A stretch of DNA of 50,333 nt from an uncultured Collinsella sp. Lineage in GTDB: Bacteria; Actinomycetota; Coriobacteriia; Coriobacteriales; Coriobacteriaceae. The stretch lies in NCBI GenBank assembly GCA_959028445.1, contig CAUFRY010000012.1, positions 1-50,333 of the forward strand. Reading direction: 5' to 3'. A program made the position numbers and the translations under genes. The notes under the pieces were generated by a model. The model was not told the origin of the DNA. It worked only from the letters and a program-made list of their open reading frames with translations, and searched no databases. Shown in pieces: positions 38,245-47,025 of this stretch. Position 1 is the stretch's first letter. Each line of letters opens with the position of its first letter.

Positions 38245-40242
38245 ATGGCAAAAAACACCGCAAACTATGGTAACGACAGTATCCGCCAGCTCAAGGACGA
38301 GGAGCGCGTACGCCTGCGTCCCGCCGTCATCTTTGGCTCGGACGGACTCGATGGCTGCGCGCATGCCGCCTTCGAGATCCTGTCCAACGCCGTTGACGAG
38401 GCGCGCCAGGGCTACGGCAAGCTCATCACCCTTACCGCCTTTCGCGATGGCTCCATTCAGGTAGAGGACAACGGCCGCGGCTGCCCGCTCGACTGGAACC
38501 CTTCCGAGAAGCGCTTTAACTGGGAGCTCGTCTTTTGCGAGCTCTACGCCGGCGGCAAGTATAACAACAACCAGGGCGGCGACTACGACTTCTCGCTCGG
38601 CACCAATGGCCTGGGCTCGTGCGCGACCCAGTACGCCTCCGAGTACATGGACGTCACGGTTTGGCGCGACGGCGACAAGTACTCCCTGCACTTTAAGAAA
38701 GGCAAGGTCGTCGGCGCCAAAAAGAAGGCACTCGAGATTGAGCCCAGCGACGAGAACCGCACCGGCACCACCATCAAGTGGCGCCCCGATCTTGAGGTCT
38801 TTACCTCCATCAGTATCCCCCACGATTGGTATCGCGAGACCATGCGCCGCCAGGCCGTGGTCAACGCCAACGTGACCTTCCGCCTGCGCATCGAGGGCGA
38901 CGACGGCGAGTTTACCGAAGAGGATTTTTGCTATCCCAAGGGCATCGAGGACTATGTGCTCGAGAAGGTCGGTACCGACTACCTCACCGAGCCCTTCTTT
39001 ATCGAGGCCGACCGCCGTGGTCGCGATCGTGAGGACCTGCCCGATTACAACGTAAAAATCACCGCATGCATGTGCTTCTCGCGCACCTTCATGATGCAGG
39101 AGTACTACCACAACTCGTCATGGCTCGAGAACGGCGGCTCGCCCGAAAAGGCCGCCCGCAGCGCTCTGACCAGTGCCATCGATGCCTACATTAAGCAACA
39201 GGGCAAATACAACAAAAACGAGAGCGGCATTAAGTGGCAGGACGTCCAGGACTGCCTGGTGCTGGTGACCAACTGCTTCTCCACCCAGACGTCCTACGAG
39301 AACCAGACCAAGAAGGCTATCAATAACCGCTTTATCCAGCAGGCCATGACGGCATTCTTTAAGGAACGCCTCTCGACCTACTTGATCGAGAACAAGGACG
39401 CCGCCAACAAGATCATGGAGCAGGTGCTCATCAACAAGCGTTCGCGCGAGAACGCCGAAAAGACGCGCCAGAGCATCAAGACCAACCTGCAGCAGAAGAC
39501 CGACATGGCCAACCGCGTGCAGAAGTTCATCGACTGCCGCTCCAAGGACAAGAGCCGCCGCGAGATCTACATCGTAGAGGGCGACTCGGCAGCAGGCGCC
39601 ATTCGCACGTCGCGCGATGCCGAGTTCCAGGGCGTTATGCCCGTCCGCGGCAAGATCCTCAATTGCCTGAAGGAGGACTACCCGCGCATCTTTAAGTCCG
39701 ACATCATCATGGACCTTATGCGCGTGCTAGGCTGCGGCGTGGAGATCAAGGACAAGCGCATCAAGAACCTCGGTGCCTTTGACCTGGACAACCTCAACTG
39801 GAACAAGGTCATCATCTGCACGGACGCCGACGTCGACGGTTATCACATCCGCACGCTCGTGCTCACCATGCTCTATCGCCTGGTGCCCACGCTTATCGAC
39901 GAGGGCTACGTCTATATCGCTGAGTCGCCGCTCTACGAGATCAACTGCAAAGAGAAGACCTACTTTGCCTACACCGAGCTCGAGAAGAACGGCATCCTCA
40001 AGGAGATTGGCGACCAAAAGTGCTCCATCAACCGCTCCAAGGGTCTTGGTGAGAACGACCCGGACATGATGTGGCTCACCACCATGAACCCCGAGACGCG
40101 TCGCCTGATCAAGGTGGAGCCCGAGGACGTCACCAAGATGGAGACCATGTTCAATCTGTTGCTGGGCAACGACGAGGCAGGCCGCAAGCGCCATATCTCC
40201 GAGCACGGCAAGGAATACCTGGACCAGCTGGACCTGCAGTAA
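38245..40242 (+). CDS. GyrB/ParE-like subunit of an atypical type IIA topoisomerase
   Basis: The 665-residue protein has a GHKL ATPase (about 20-220: ILSNAVDEARQG, VEDNGRGCPLDW, GTNGLGSCATQY), a transducer domain and a TOPRIM domain. The TOPRIM part includes IYIVEGDSAAGAIRTSRD, then ICTDADVDGYHI and the C-terminal INRSKGLGEND. It supplies ATP hydrolysis and Mg2+ chemistry for double-strand passage. The sequence is clearly different from housekeeping GyrB (e.g. GDSAAGAIRTSRD instead of GDSAGGSAKQGRD), so it belongs to the second, less-studied pair carried by many Clostridia and Coriobacteria. A LexA box and promoter lie upstream; the A subunit follows after 45 nt. Confidence 0.88.
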   Translation: MAKNTANYGNDSIRQLKDEERVRLRPAVIFGSDGLDGCAHAAFEILSNAVDEARQGYGKLITLTAFRDGSIQVEDNGRGCPLDWNPSEKRFNWELVFCELYAGGKYNNNQGGDYDFSLGTNGLGSCATQYASEYMDVTVWRDGDKYSLHFKKGKVVGAKKKALEIEPSDENRTGTTIKWRPDLEVFTSISIPHDWYRETMRRQAVVNANVTFRLRIEGDDGEFTEEDFCYPKGIEDYVLEKVGTDYLTEPFFIEADRRGRDREDLPDYNVKITACMCFSRTFMMQEYYHNSSWLENGGSPEKAARSALTSAIDAYIKQQGKYNKNESGIKWQDVQDCLVLVTNCFSTQTSYENQTKKAINNRFIQQAMTAFFKERLSTYLIENKDAANKIMEQVLINKRSRENAEKTRQSIKTNLQQKTDMANRVQKFIDCRSKDKSRREIYIVEGDSAAGAIRTSRDAEFQGVMPVRGKILNCLKEDYPRIFKSDIIMDLMRVLGCGVEIKDKRIKNLGAFDLDNLNWNKVIICTDADVDGYHIRTLVLTMLYRLVPTLIDEGYVYIAESPLYEINCKEKTYFAYTELEKNGILKEIGDQKCSINRSKGLGENDPDMMWLTTMNPETRRLIKVEPEDVTKMETMFNLLLGNDEAGRKRHISEHGKEYLDQLDLQ

Positions 40243-40287
40243 CAGCAAATCGATAACGACGGCCCATAAGAAGTTCAAGAGGATATC

Positions 40288-42528
40288 GTGGCAAAGAAGA
40301 AGACGAAGAACCAGCCAAAGAAAAAGCAGGTCAACGCCGAGAACGTCATCGGCCTGCACTCCGAGGTCACCGACCAGCCGATCACGCAGACGCTCGAGGT
40401 CAACTACATGCCCTACGCCATGAGCGTCAACGTCTCGCGTGCGTTCCCCGAGATCGACGGCTTTAAGCCCTCGCACCGCAAGCTGCTCTACACCATGTAC
40501 AAGATGGGTCTGCTCAAGGGCGAGCGCCAGAAGAGCGCCAACATCGTGGGCCAGACCATGAAGCTCAACCCGCACGGCGACGCCGCGATCTACGAGACGA
40601 TGGTGCGTCTGGCCACCGGCAACGAGGCGCTTCTTGCCCCCTTCGTAGAGTCGAAGGGCAACTTTGGCAAGTACTATTCGGGCGACCTGAGCTACGCCGC
40701 CTCGCGTTATACCGAGGCCAAGCTCTCCCCCATCAGCGCCGAGATCTTCAAGGACATCGACAAGGACCCGGTCGACTTCGTCGACAGCTACGACGGTGCC
40801 ATGAAGGAGCCGCGCCTGCTGCCCACCACGTTCCCCAATATCCTCGTCTCAGCCAACAAGGGCATCGGCGTCGCCATGGCGTCCGACATCTGCGGCTTCA
40901 ACCTCAACGAGGTCTGCACCGCCACGATGCACTACCTGCAGGATCCCGACTGCGACCTGCTCGAGTACATGCCCATGCCCGACTTCTCGACCGGCGGCGA
41001 GATCATCTACCGCCGCGAGGAGATGGAGAAGATTATTGAGACCGGCCTGGGCAGCTTCCAGATCCGCTCCCGCTGGCGTTGGATTCCCGAAGAGCGCATC
41101 ATCGAGGTCTACGAGATCCCCTACACCACCAAGACCGATGTCATCATCGAACGCATCGTCAAGCTCTCCAAGGAAGGCAAGGTCAAGGAGATCGCCGACA
41201 TCCGCGACGAGACAGACCTTTCGGGTCTGCGCATCGCCATCGACCTTAAGCGCGGCGTCGACCCCGACAAGCTCATGGCCAAGCTCTATCGCTCGACCAC
41301 GCTACAGGATTCGTTCTCGTGCAACTTCAACGTGCTCGTCGATGGCTATCCCCGTGTTATGGGCGTGCGCCAGATCCTGCACGAGTGGGTCAAGTGGCGT
41401 ATTGAGTCCACACGTCGCCGCATTAACTATGACCTGGGCAAAAAGTCCGAGCGCCTGCACCTGCTGCACGGCCTCGAGGCGATCTTGCTCGACATCGACA
41501 AGGCCATCGCCATCATCCGCGGCACCAAGCTCGAAGCCGAAGTCGTGCCCAACCTTATGAAGGGTTTCGACATCGACGAGACCCAGGCCGAGTTTGTTGC
41601 CGAACTTAAGCTCCGCAACATCAACGAGGAGTACATCCTCAACCGCACCAAGGACATCGCCAAGCTCGAGGGTGAGATTGCCGAGCTTGAGGAGATTCTC
41701 TCGAGCGAAGACAACATCAAGAAGGTCATCAGCGACGAGCTGGCCGCGGTCAACAAGAAGTACGTGATGCCGCGCCGCACGGGCAGGATCGAGCCCCATG
41801 AGGTTATCGAGGTAAGCCTGGAGCCCGAGGTCGAGGAGTATCCGGTCACCATCATGCTCTCGCGCGACGGCTACCTTAAGAAGATGACCGACCGAGTGCT
41901 CAAGAAGGCTACCACGCTCAAGTACAAGGACGGCGACAAGCCCTTTATCGAGTTCCCGTCCTCCAACACCCACGAGCTGCTGGTCTTTACCAACAAGAGC
42001 CAGGTATACAAGTGCAAGGTTGCGGCGTTTGAGGATACCAAGTCGGCACAGCTGGGCTCGTACCTGCCCACCGACCTTGAGATGGAGCCCGACGAGAGCG
42101 TCATCTGGGTCATCGACCCCGAGGACTACAAGGCCGACGTGCTGTTCGTCTTTGAGAACGGCCGCGTGGTGCGCGTCGCGCTTTCTGGATACGTCACCAA
42201 GACCAACCGCAAGCGCCTCAAAAACGCCATCTACGGTGGCAGCAAGCTGCTGTATGCCCAGGTGCTCAAGGAAGATCGCGACATCGCGCTGGTGTCGAGC
42301 GACTACCGCCTGATGAACTTCAACACGTCGCTGCTCAAGACCAAGACGACCACCAACACGCAGGGCGTCCAGGCCTTTACCGCCAAGAAGGGTCGCTCGG
42401 TCACCACCGTCGGCACGACCGAGGAGATCCTTGGCGCCGGTGTCTCGGCCGAAAAGTTCACCGCGCAGAGCCTGCCCTCCGCCGGTGCCCTCATGAAAGA
42501 GAACGACATGCCGAGTTTGTTTGATTAA
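40288..42528 (+). CDS. GyrA/ParC-like subunit of an atypical type IIA topoisomerase
   Basis: 746 residues from GTG 40288 (GAGGATATC upstream). The winged-helix and tower core contains HGDAAIYETMVRLA and the catalytic Tyr at 141 in YAASRYTEAK. The GIGVAMASDICGFNLNE segment and a coiled coil (about 380-500) follow, with a C-terminal beta-propeller-like region. It is shorter than GyrA, and no GyrA-box (QRRGGKG) is seen, which suggests decatenation or relaxation rather than supercoiling. It forms a heterotetramer with the upstream subunit. The operon is ended by a strong hairpin. Confidence 0.88.
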   Translation: MAKKKTKNQPKKKQVNAENVIGLHSEVTDQPITQTLEVNYMPYAMSVNVSRAFPEIDGFKPSHRKLLYTMYKMGLLKGERQKSANIVGQTMKLNPHGDAAIYETMVRLATGNEALLAPFVESKGNFGKYYSGDLSYAASRYTEAKLSPISAEIFKDIDKDPVDFVDSYDGAMKEPRLLPTTFPNILVSANKGIGVAMASDICGFNLNEVCTATMHYLQDPDCDLLEYMPMPDFSTGGEIIYRREEMEKIIETGLGSFQIRSRWRWIPEERIIEVYEIPYTTKTDVIIERIVKLSKEGKVKEIADIRDETDLSGLRIAIDLKRGVDPDKLMAKLYRSTTLQDSFSCNFNVLVDGYPRVMGVRQILHEWVKWRIESTRRRINYDLGKKSERLHLLHGLEAILLDIDKAIAIIRGTKLEAEVVPNLMKGFDIDETQAEFVAELKLRNINEEYILNRTKDIAKLEGEIAELEEILSSEDNIKKVISDELAAVNKKYVMPRRTGRIEPHEVIEVSLEPEVEEYPVTIMLSRDGYLKKMTDRVLKKATTLKYKDGDKPFIEFPSSNTHELLVFTNKSQVYKCKVAAFEDTKSAQLGSYLPTDLEMEPDESVIWVIDPEDYKADVLFVFENGRVVRVALSGYVTKTNRKRLKNAIYGGSKLLYAQVLKEDRDIALVSSDYRLMNFNTSLLKTKTTTNTQGVQAFTAKKGRSVTTVGTTEEILGAGVSAEKFTAQSLPSAGALMKENDMPSLFD

Positions 42529-42573
42529 CAGCCGTCTGGCCGGTTCCGACAGCCCAGCCCCCTTGAAACGCAG

Positions 42574-42611
42574 CAAGGCCCGAATGGTTCAAATGAACCT
42601 TTCGGGCCTTG
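42574..42611 (+). terminator. Bidirectional terminator
   Basis: CAAGGCCCGAATGGTTC and GAACCTTTCGGGCCTTG form a 16-bp stem (one mismatch), followed by TTCATTATT. It serves the topoisomerase operon and possibly the convergent flavodoxin gene. Confidence 0.85.
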
Positions 42612-42631
42612 TTCATTATTGGAAATGCGCG

Positions 42632-43162
42632 CTAGGCAAGCTTGCGGGCGAGCTCTCGCACCTCTTCCAGCTTGGGCGAGGAGGCCATGCTGTCGCGCTC
42701 GGTCATACCGCTGATGGTGACAATGCCCTGGTCCTCCCACTTGCAGTATGCGCAGGCTGACTTGTACATGGCGATCGCCGCGTCATAGACACCCTCGCTG
42801 TGACTATCGAGCAAAAGGGCCGTCTTGGTGAACGGGAATCCCGTGGCACCGAAGGCGTACAGGCGGTCGATGGCGGCCTTCTCCTGCGCGGTGATATCAA
42901 ACCAATAGATAGGCGAGGCGAAGACGACCATATCTGCGTCTTTCAGCGACTCGATCACGTCGGCCATGTCATCCTTCTGCACGCAGACGCCCTCATGGGC
43001 GAAGCAGTACTGGCATCCCAAGCAGCCGGCGATCTTTTTGCCGGCAACGCGGACGACCTCGACCGCATGGCCGGCCTCGCGCGTGGTCTCGGCAAACGCC
43101 TCGACCATGGTGTCGGTATTGGCGCCCTTACGCGGACTACCGCTCAATACAACGATTTTCAT
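42632..43162 (-). CDS. NADPH-dependent FMN reductase / flavodoxin-fold protein
   Basis: The 176-residue protein starts with the FMN phosphate loop LSGSPRKGANTDTMV. It carries the Cys pattern G-C-L-G-C-Q-Y-C and C-V-Q-K-D-D-M common in iron-sulfur flavoproteins and azoreductase-like proteins of anaerobes, then S-P-I-Y-W-F. These enzymes reduce quinones, nitro or azo compounds through FMN. A second family member, 179 residues, lies at 45849. It is monocistronic and convergent on the topoisomerase operon. The exact substrate is not predictable. Confidence 0.87.
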   Translation of the reverse strand: MKIVVLSGSPRKGANTDTMVEAFAETTREAGHAVEVVRVAGKKIAGCLGCQYCFAHEGVCVQKDDMADVIESLKDADMVVFASPIYWFDITAQEKAAIDRLYAFGATGFPFTKTALLLDSHSEGVYDAAIAMYKSACAYCKWEDQGIVTISGMTERDSMASSPKLEEVRELARKLA

Positions 43163-43482
43163 AGGATTCCCTCTCCTTCATGCCGCAGGCGCGCGGCACA
43201 CATTTCGTTGTAACCAAAACAGATGGAGCTATTCAGTCGTCCGCAGACCACATCTCTTGTTCGTGCTCTCTAGACACAATCTCATTGCCTGACAACTCGT
43301 TAACTGTCTTGATTCTCTCTCCGAGAATTGAACAGCAAATCGTTGGCCGCAAAGTGTCGACTGTGGGAAAATTAACTAGAGCTTTCTCCTGCTCGCGTGA
43401 GCGTTCGCGTGTATGAGCCTGGCCGAATCGGGTAGGCGCAATATAGATCCACGGAAACCGGCCTACGAACAAGGAGCGCCTT
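43163..43482. other. Intergenic region, no gene
   Basis: 320 bp between divergent genes. It must hold promoters for the flavodoxin gene and the surface protein, but no convincing boxes were resolved. AACAAGGAGCG is the ribosome binding site of the surface-protein gene. Confidence 0.5.
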
Positions 43483-44247
43483 ATGTATGGACAGCATGTT
43501 GCACCGCAAACCCATAACAAACGCACTGGCCTGTCTATCCGCAACGTCAAGCTTCATGCAGGCGCCAGAGTCGTCGCCTATGGAGTAAGCATTCTTATGA
43601 CAGGACAGCTTTTGCTACCCTGCGCAGCACTGGCGACCGAAATGCCCGAACCCGATGTCGCATTACCCATCACCTGCGAAGAAGTCAACGCGGAAGGCAG
43701 CCTCACAGCAACCACCGTCGTCGATCATTACTACGATTTGGAGCTACCCCCTGCTTTCGAGTTGGTCCAGAACGAGGCTCTTGTATACGATTTTCCCGAC
43801 AAACCCGAGGACTTCATCTACGGGCTTAACGACACCGTCCATCTCTTCAAGATCGACACCGATACCGAAAGCCTTATAAAAACCGAGAACCCCAAAGAGG
43901 CCAGCGTCTCTATTGCCCTGACCATGATCGACAATCACGTTAGAGCAACCGTAGTCTTTACAGGCAGTTACGCCGACGACCAAATCCCTTACAGGCTGGA
44001 CCTCAACAGCTCAACCTACCTTGGCGCACACGTTGACCGTGACTTCGACAGCGGGCAGGGGATTAGGCACGAAACGCGGCACGATTACTACATCCGTTAC
44101 GTCTTCGACAGTGACGTGCACTTGTTTGCAACCGATACGAGCGGTTCCAAACCCGAACCGGAAACCAAGCCCGAGCCCACACCGCAGCCCAATGCAAAAA
44201 AAGCCCACGGCAAATCCCGTTTCCACCAAGGCAGTAGCGGCAGTTAA
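43483..44247 (+). CDS. Surface protein with out-of-frame LPXTG anchor
   Basis: The in-frame product is 254 residues: a long signal peptide (hydrophobic segment about 28-48, cleavage near A-L-A) and a beta-rich domain of about 150 residues (DHYYDLELPPAFELV and more). A Pro/Glu/Lys linker (PEPETKPEPTPQPN) follows. At the A7 tract (44196-44202) the frame runs into a stop at 44247. One base off-frame, the sequence continues with a Pro/Ala linker, LPATGD, a hydrophobic helix and TRRRNR, a complete sortase signal, to 44368. The protein as read here is secreted but not wall-anchored. Either a variable frameshift or a sequencing error in the homopolymer explains this. Confidence 0.8.
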   Translation: MYGQHVAPQTHNKRTGLSIRNVKLHAGARVVAYGVSILMTGQLLLPCAALATEMPEPDVALPITCEEVNAEGSLTATTVVDHYYDLELPPAFELVQNEALVYDFPDKPEDFIYGLNDTVHLFKIDTDTESLIKTENPKEASVSIALTMIDNHVRATVVFTGSYADDQIPYRLDLNSSTYLGAHVDRDFDSGQGIRHETRHDYYIRYVFDSDVHLFATDTSGSKPEPETKPEPTPQPNAKKAHGKSRFHQGSSGS

Positions 44248-44368
44248 ACCAGCCGGGGCCACCCTACCCGCGACGGGCGACAACGGTGCGATGGCAGCCG
44301 CCCTGAGTGTTGCCGGTGCTGTAGTTGCGGCAGTTGGCATTTCTGCAACAAGGCGTCGCAACCGCTAG
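44196..44368 (+). other. A7 tract and displaced LPXTG sorting signal
   Basis: If one A of the seven is lost, the reading frame joins smoothly: N-A-K-K-P-T-A-N-P, then the linker, LPATGDNGAMAA, a membrane helix and RRRNR. This is a typical Collinsella cell-wall sorting signal in a frame of mod 2, whereas the gene is in frame mod 1. Confidence 0.8.
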
Positions 44369-44659
44369 CCAGCATTTCGTACCCCGCAGACAAAGCTCTA
44401 TCCCCGCTCCGATGAGCTTTACTCACCGAGAAGTTTCTTCCCCACGGAAATGAGCTTTTTCCAACGGTCGCCTTCAGGCCATTAACGCCCCGCGAAACCG
44501 ACGAAACAGACTGTGCCGAACCGCCATCGAGTTCTGCCCCATCGCAAACAGCGTCGACGGCGTCTTCTGGCAACATTTTTGGTCTCCATAGCTCCGATTC
44601 GGCAAGGCCCAGTCTCCGCTCGATCTCGAGCAAGACTTGTAAGGAGTCCTCAGTCAAGA

Positions 44660-45019
44660 TCAACTACGGAAATCGTGACGAGCCGATACCGCTCGCAAGC
44701 CTCCTTCGGAATAGATGTTGAGCAGTTCCTGGGCGTGGGCGAACTCGGGCCCCCGTCTCCAACCGAGCAGGCGGTTGACCGCGAGATTTCCCTGAACGCT
44801 GTGGACAAAGAGCAGATAGGCGTCCTCGCGCGAAAGCCCGGCCTTCTCCATGATCGAGGGAACCATCTGCTCCGCGCCGCGCTCGATAACGCGCTGGGCC
44901 ACGCGGGCGTACGCGTCGTCATCCGAGTAGAGCAGATAATAGTCATCGTTTGCCGGCGGGCGCTGGCAGAGGGCATCCGCCTCCGTTCCTTCGAGCGGGG
45001 CACGGACGGGCGACGGTGC
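44660..45019 (-). pseudogene. C-terminal fragment of a TetR-like regulator
   Basis: Directly after the cupin-protein stop codon the same frame continues with YYLLYSDDDAYARVAQRVIE, then M-V-P-S-I-M-E-K-A-G and LLGWRRGPEF, ending at 44660. The helical text resembles the ligand-binding C-terminal half of TetR/AcrR proteins. The DNA-binding N-terminus is missing. A GTG at 44902 could start an 80-residue product, but function is unlikely. It looks like the remains of a regulator lost by deletion against the cupin gene. No gene is evident in 44370-44650. Confidence 0.5.
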
Positions 45020-45784
45020 TTAAGACTCCCTGCTAGTCGCTTTGAGATATCCCTCGTCGTCCACGGGCTCCAGCCACTCGTTGGAGGTCTCCTCGCCCGG
45101 AACCTCAAGCGCGAGATGGGAGAACCAGCTGTCGGGCGCGGCTCCGTGCCAATGCTTCACCCCCGGGGCGATGTTGACCACGTCGCCGGGGCGCAGCTCC
45201 TGTGCCGGCTTTCCCCATTCCTGGTAAAACCCTCGGCCAGCCACGCAGAAGAGGATCTGCCCGCCACCGCTTTTGGCGTGATGGGTGTGCCAGTTGTTGC
45301 GGCAGCCGGGCTCGAACGTCACGTTGTAGACGCCAACTTGCTCGGTGGAAAGGGGCGCGAGGTAGCTTTGACCGATAAAGAACTTCGCGAAGGCGTCGTT
45401 GGGGGCACCGATGGGGAAAGCCATCTCGTTTTGGTGCTGAGCCTTTGCGTCGGCGGCATCGTCGTCCGCCCAGACCTCCTTCGCCATGCGGAAGGCAGCC
45501 CACGCCTTGGGCCAACCCGCGTAAAACGCTGCATGCGTAAGGATCTCCGCTATCTCCGCCTTGGTCACGCCGTTGTTCTTTGCGGACGTCAGGTGATATT
45601 TGAACGAAGAGTCCGTCAGCCCCTGCGACATCAGGGCAACCACCGTCACCACGCAGCGGTCGCGCAAGGAGAGCTCGCCCTCCCGGCTCCATACCTCGCC
45701 GAACAGCACGTCGTCGTTGAGCTGTGCGAATTTGGGAGCGAACTCCCCCAGGGCATCTCTGCTCGCCGTCTGCTTAATTGCCAT
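45020..45784 (-). CDS. Carboxymuconolactone decarboxylase-like and cupin fusion protein
   Basis: The 254-residue protein has an N-terminal CMD/AhpD-like helical domain (about 10-110: LSLRDRCVVTVVALMSQGLT, then A-E-I-L-T-H-A-A-F-Y-A-G-W-P-K-A). A C-terminal cupin (about 140-240) has metal-ligand patterns N-N-W-H-T-H-H and E-L-R-P-G-D-V-V-N-I-A-P-G-V-K-H-W-H. The CMD part lacks the C-x-x-C of AhpD, so it is probably not a peroxidase. Its role could be a small-molecule isomerase or decarboxylase. It shares a minus-strand unit with the flavodoxin gene behind a MerR-type promoter. Confidence 0.87.
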   Translation of the reverse strand: MAIKQTASRDALGEFAPKFAQLNDDVLFGEVWSREGELSLRDRCVVTVVALMSQGLTDSSFKYHLTSAKNNGVTKAEIAEILTHAAFYAGWPKAWAAFRMAKEVWADDDAADAKAQHQNEMAFPIGAPNDAFAKFFIGQSYLAPLSTEQVGVYNVTFEPGCRNNWHTHHAKSGGGQILFCVAGRGFYQEWGKPAQELRPGDVVNIAPGVKHWHGAAPDSWFSHLALEVPGEETSNEWLEPVDDEGYLKATSRES

Positions 45785-45848
45785 AATTTACTTCCTCCTG
45801 TCGATGGTATTAGGCACAAATCTGCTTCCGCGCTGCCAAGCAGCCCGG

Positions 45849-46388
45849 CTAGATTCCCATGCCCATTCGTCGCGCCTGCTCCAGAGCGGGATGCCCGGCG
45901 ATTTCGCCCACGCCGTTCACGCCGCCGGCGAAAACCGTTCCAGCGAGCGTGCAGCGGGAGAAACAGTCAACCCATCCCTGCATCGCCTTTTTCGCCCCGT
46001 CGAAGGTCGAGCGCCCGTTCTCCGCCGCCGTCGCCAACAGATATGCCTCGGTGAATGCATAATCGGAGCCAAAAAGCGGGTTAGCGCGGGCGAGCATGGT
46101 TTTGAGCTGGCCACAGAAGCTGTAGTAGTAAACGGGCGTTGCGAACACCAGGACATCAGCGTCGAGCATCTTGGCGGCAATTTCCACGGCATCGTCTTGG
46201 ATGACGCAGCGCCCCAGCTTTAGGCAGGCAAGGCACCCCTTGCAGAAGCCGAGCTGCTTCTCGCGCAGGTGTATGGTCTCCACGCTGTGACCCGCTTCCT
46301 GTGCGCCTTTGGCGAAAGCATCCACCAACGTCTCGGAATTGCCATTCTTTCGAGGGCTTGAAGAGACTATCAAAACCGTTTTGCTCAT
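45849..46388 (-). CDS. Flavodoxin-family NADPH-dependent reductase
   Basis: The 179-residue flavodoxin fold has the FMN loop SSSPRKNGNSETL, the Cys motif F-C-K-G-C-L-A-C-L-K, C-V-I-Q-D-D, and a conserved aromatic segment (TPVYYYSFCGQLK). Enzymes of this type reduce electrophilic or quinone-like compounds. It is the first gene after a MerR-type divergent promoter. The downstream CMD-cupin is 64 nt away, so both are probably induced together by the ligand of the MerR protein. Confidence 0.88.
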   Translation of the reverse strand: MSKTVLIVSSSPRKNGNSETLVDAFAKGAQEAGHSVETIHLREKQLGFCKGCLACLKLGRCVIQDDAVEIAAKMLDADVLVFATPVYYYSFCGQLKTMLARANPLFGSDYAFTEAYLLATAAENGRSTFDGAKKAMQGWVDCFSRCTLAGTVFAGGVNGVGEIAGHPALEQARRMGMGI

Positions 46389-46445
46389 TACGGAATACCC
46401 CTTGCACTCCTTATATATATTGACGAAAATAAAGGTAATATCTAA

Positions 46446-46462
46446 ACCTAACTTTAGGTCAA
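46446..46462 (-). promoter_or_regulatory. MerR-type promoter/operator
   Basis: On the minus strand TTGACC (-35) is fused to the dyad ACCTAAAGTTAGGT, with a 19-20 bp spacer before a TATTAC-like -10 box, the classic MerR-activated layout. It lies between merR (plus) and the flavodoxin gene (minus). Confidence 0.65.
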
Positions 46463-46493
46463 GGAGTAAATTCGAAATTCGTCCGGAGGGACC

Positions 46494-46934
46494 ATGTACA
46501 CAATCGGACAGGTAGCGGAGATGTTCGGTCTGCCCGTTTCCACACTGCGGTATTACGACAAACAGGGATTGTTTCCGGAATTGGAGCGGACGTCCGGCAT
46601 TCGCCGATTCGGCGATACGGAACTCGAGGCGCTTCGGGTCATCGAATGCCTAAAGAAGGCGGGGATGGAGATCAAGGACATCCGGCTGTTCATGGAATGG
46701 TGTGCGGAAGGCCCATCTACATACCCCCAGCGCAAGGCCATGTTCGAGGACCGGAAGGCCCACATGGAGTCGGAGATCGCGAAGATGAACCGTGCGCTGG
46801 ACATGCTGAAGTTCAAATGCTGGTACTACGAACAGGCGATGCAAGATGGCGGCGAGGACAGGCTTAAGGCACTGATTCCCGATGGCTTGCCAGAAGAAAT
46901 CAAAGAGGCCTACGAGAACGCGCACGCTCGATAG
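46494..46934 (+). CDS. MerR-family transcriptional regulator
   Basis: The 146-residue protein has an N-terminal MerR winged helix (MYTIGQVAEMFGLPVSTLRY, then YDKQGLFP and RTSGIRRFGDTEL), a dimer coiled coil (about 75-105) and a C-terminal tail rich in Glu/Tyr. No Cys metal-ligand set is present (Cys only at about residues 54, 67 and 102), so an organic effector is more likely than a metal. It is divergent from the flavodoxin/CMD-cupin genes with the operator between, and probably activates them. GGAGGG precedes the ATG. Confidence 0.9.
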   Translation: MYTIGQVAEMFGLPVSTLRYYDKQGLFPELERTSGIRRFGDTELEALRVIECLKKAGMEIKDIRLFMEWCAEGPSTYPQRKAMFEDRKAHMESEIAKMNRALDMLKFKCWYYEQAMQDGGEDRLKALIPDGLPEEIKEAYENAHAR

Positions 46935-46997
46935 TGGCGCCCGATGCTCAAGGGGCTTCGGCGAGGAGTCCTGTTCGGGGTAGGAGTGCAAAAAGAA

Positions 46998-47025
46998 AGC
47001 CTCCGAACCAGAGGGTCCAGAGGCT
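46998..47025 (+). terminator. Hairpin after merR
   Basis: AGCCTC pairs with GAGGCT around a 16-nt loop (with an inner ACC/GGT pair possible) and is followed by GTTATT, about 60 nt past the merR stop. Confidence 0.5.

Noticed and set aside
44244..44663. 139-codon minus-strand frame after the TetR remnant
   Set aside because: The first 45 residues look coding-like, but the frame then runs antisense to the LPXTG tail; starts with TTG without Shine-Dalgarno.
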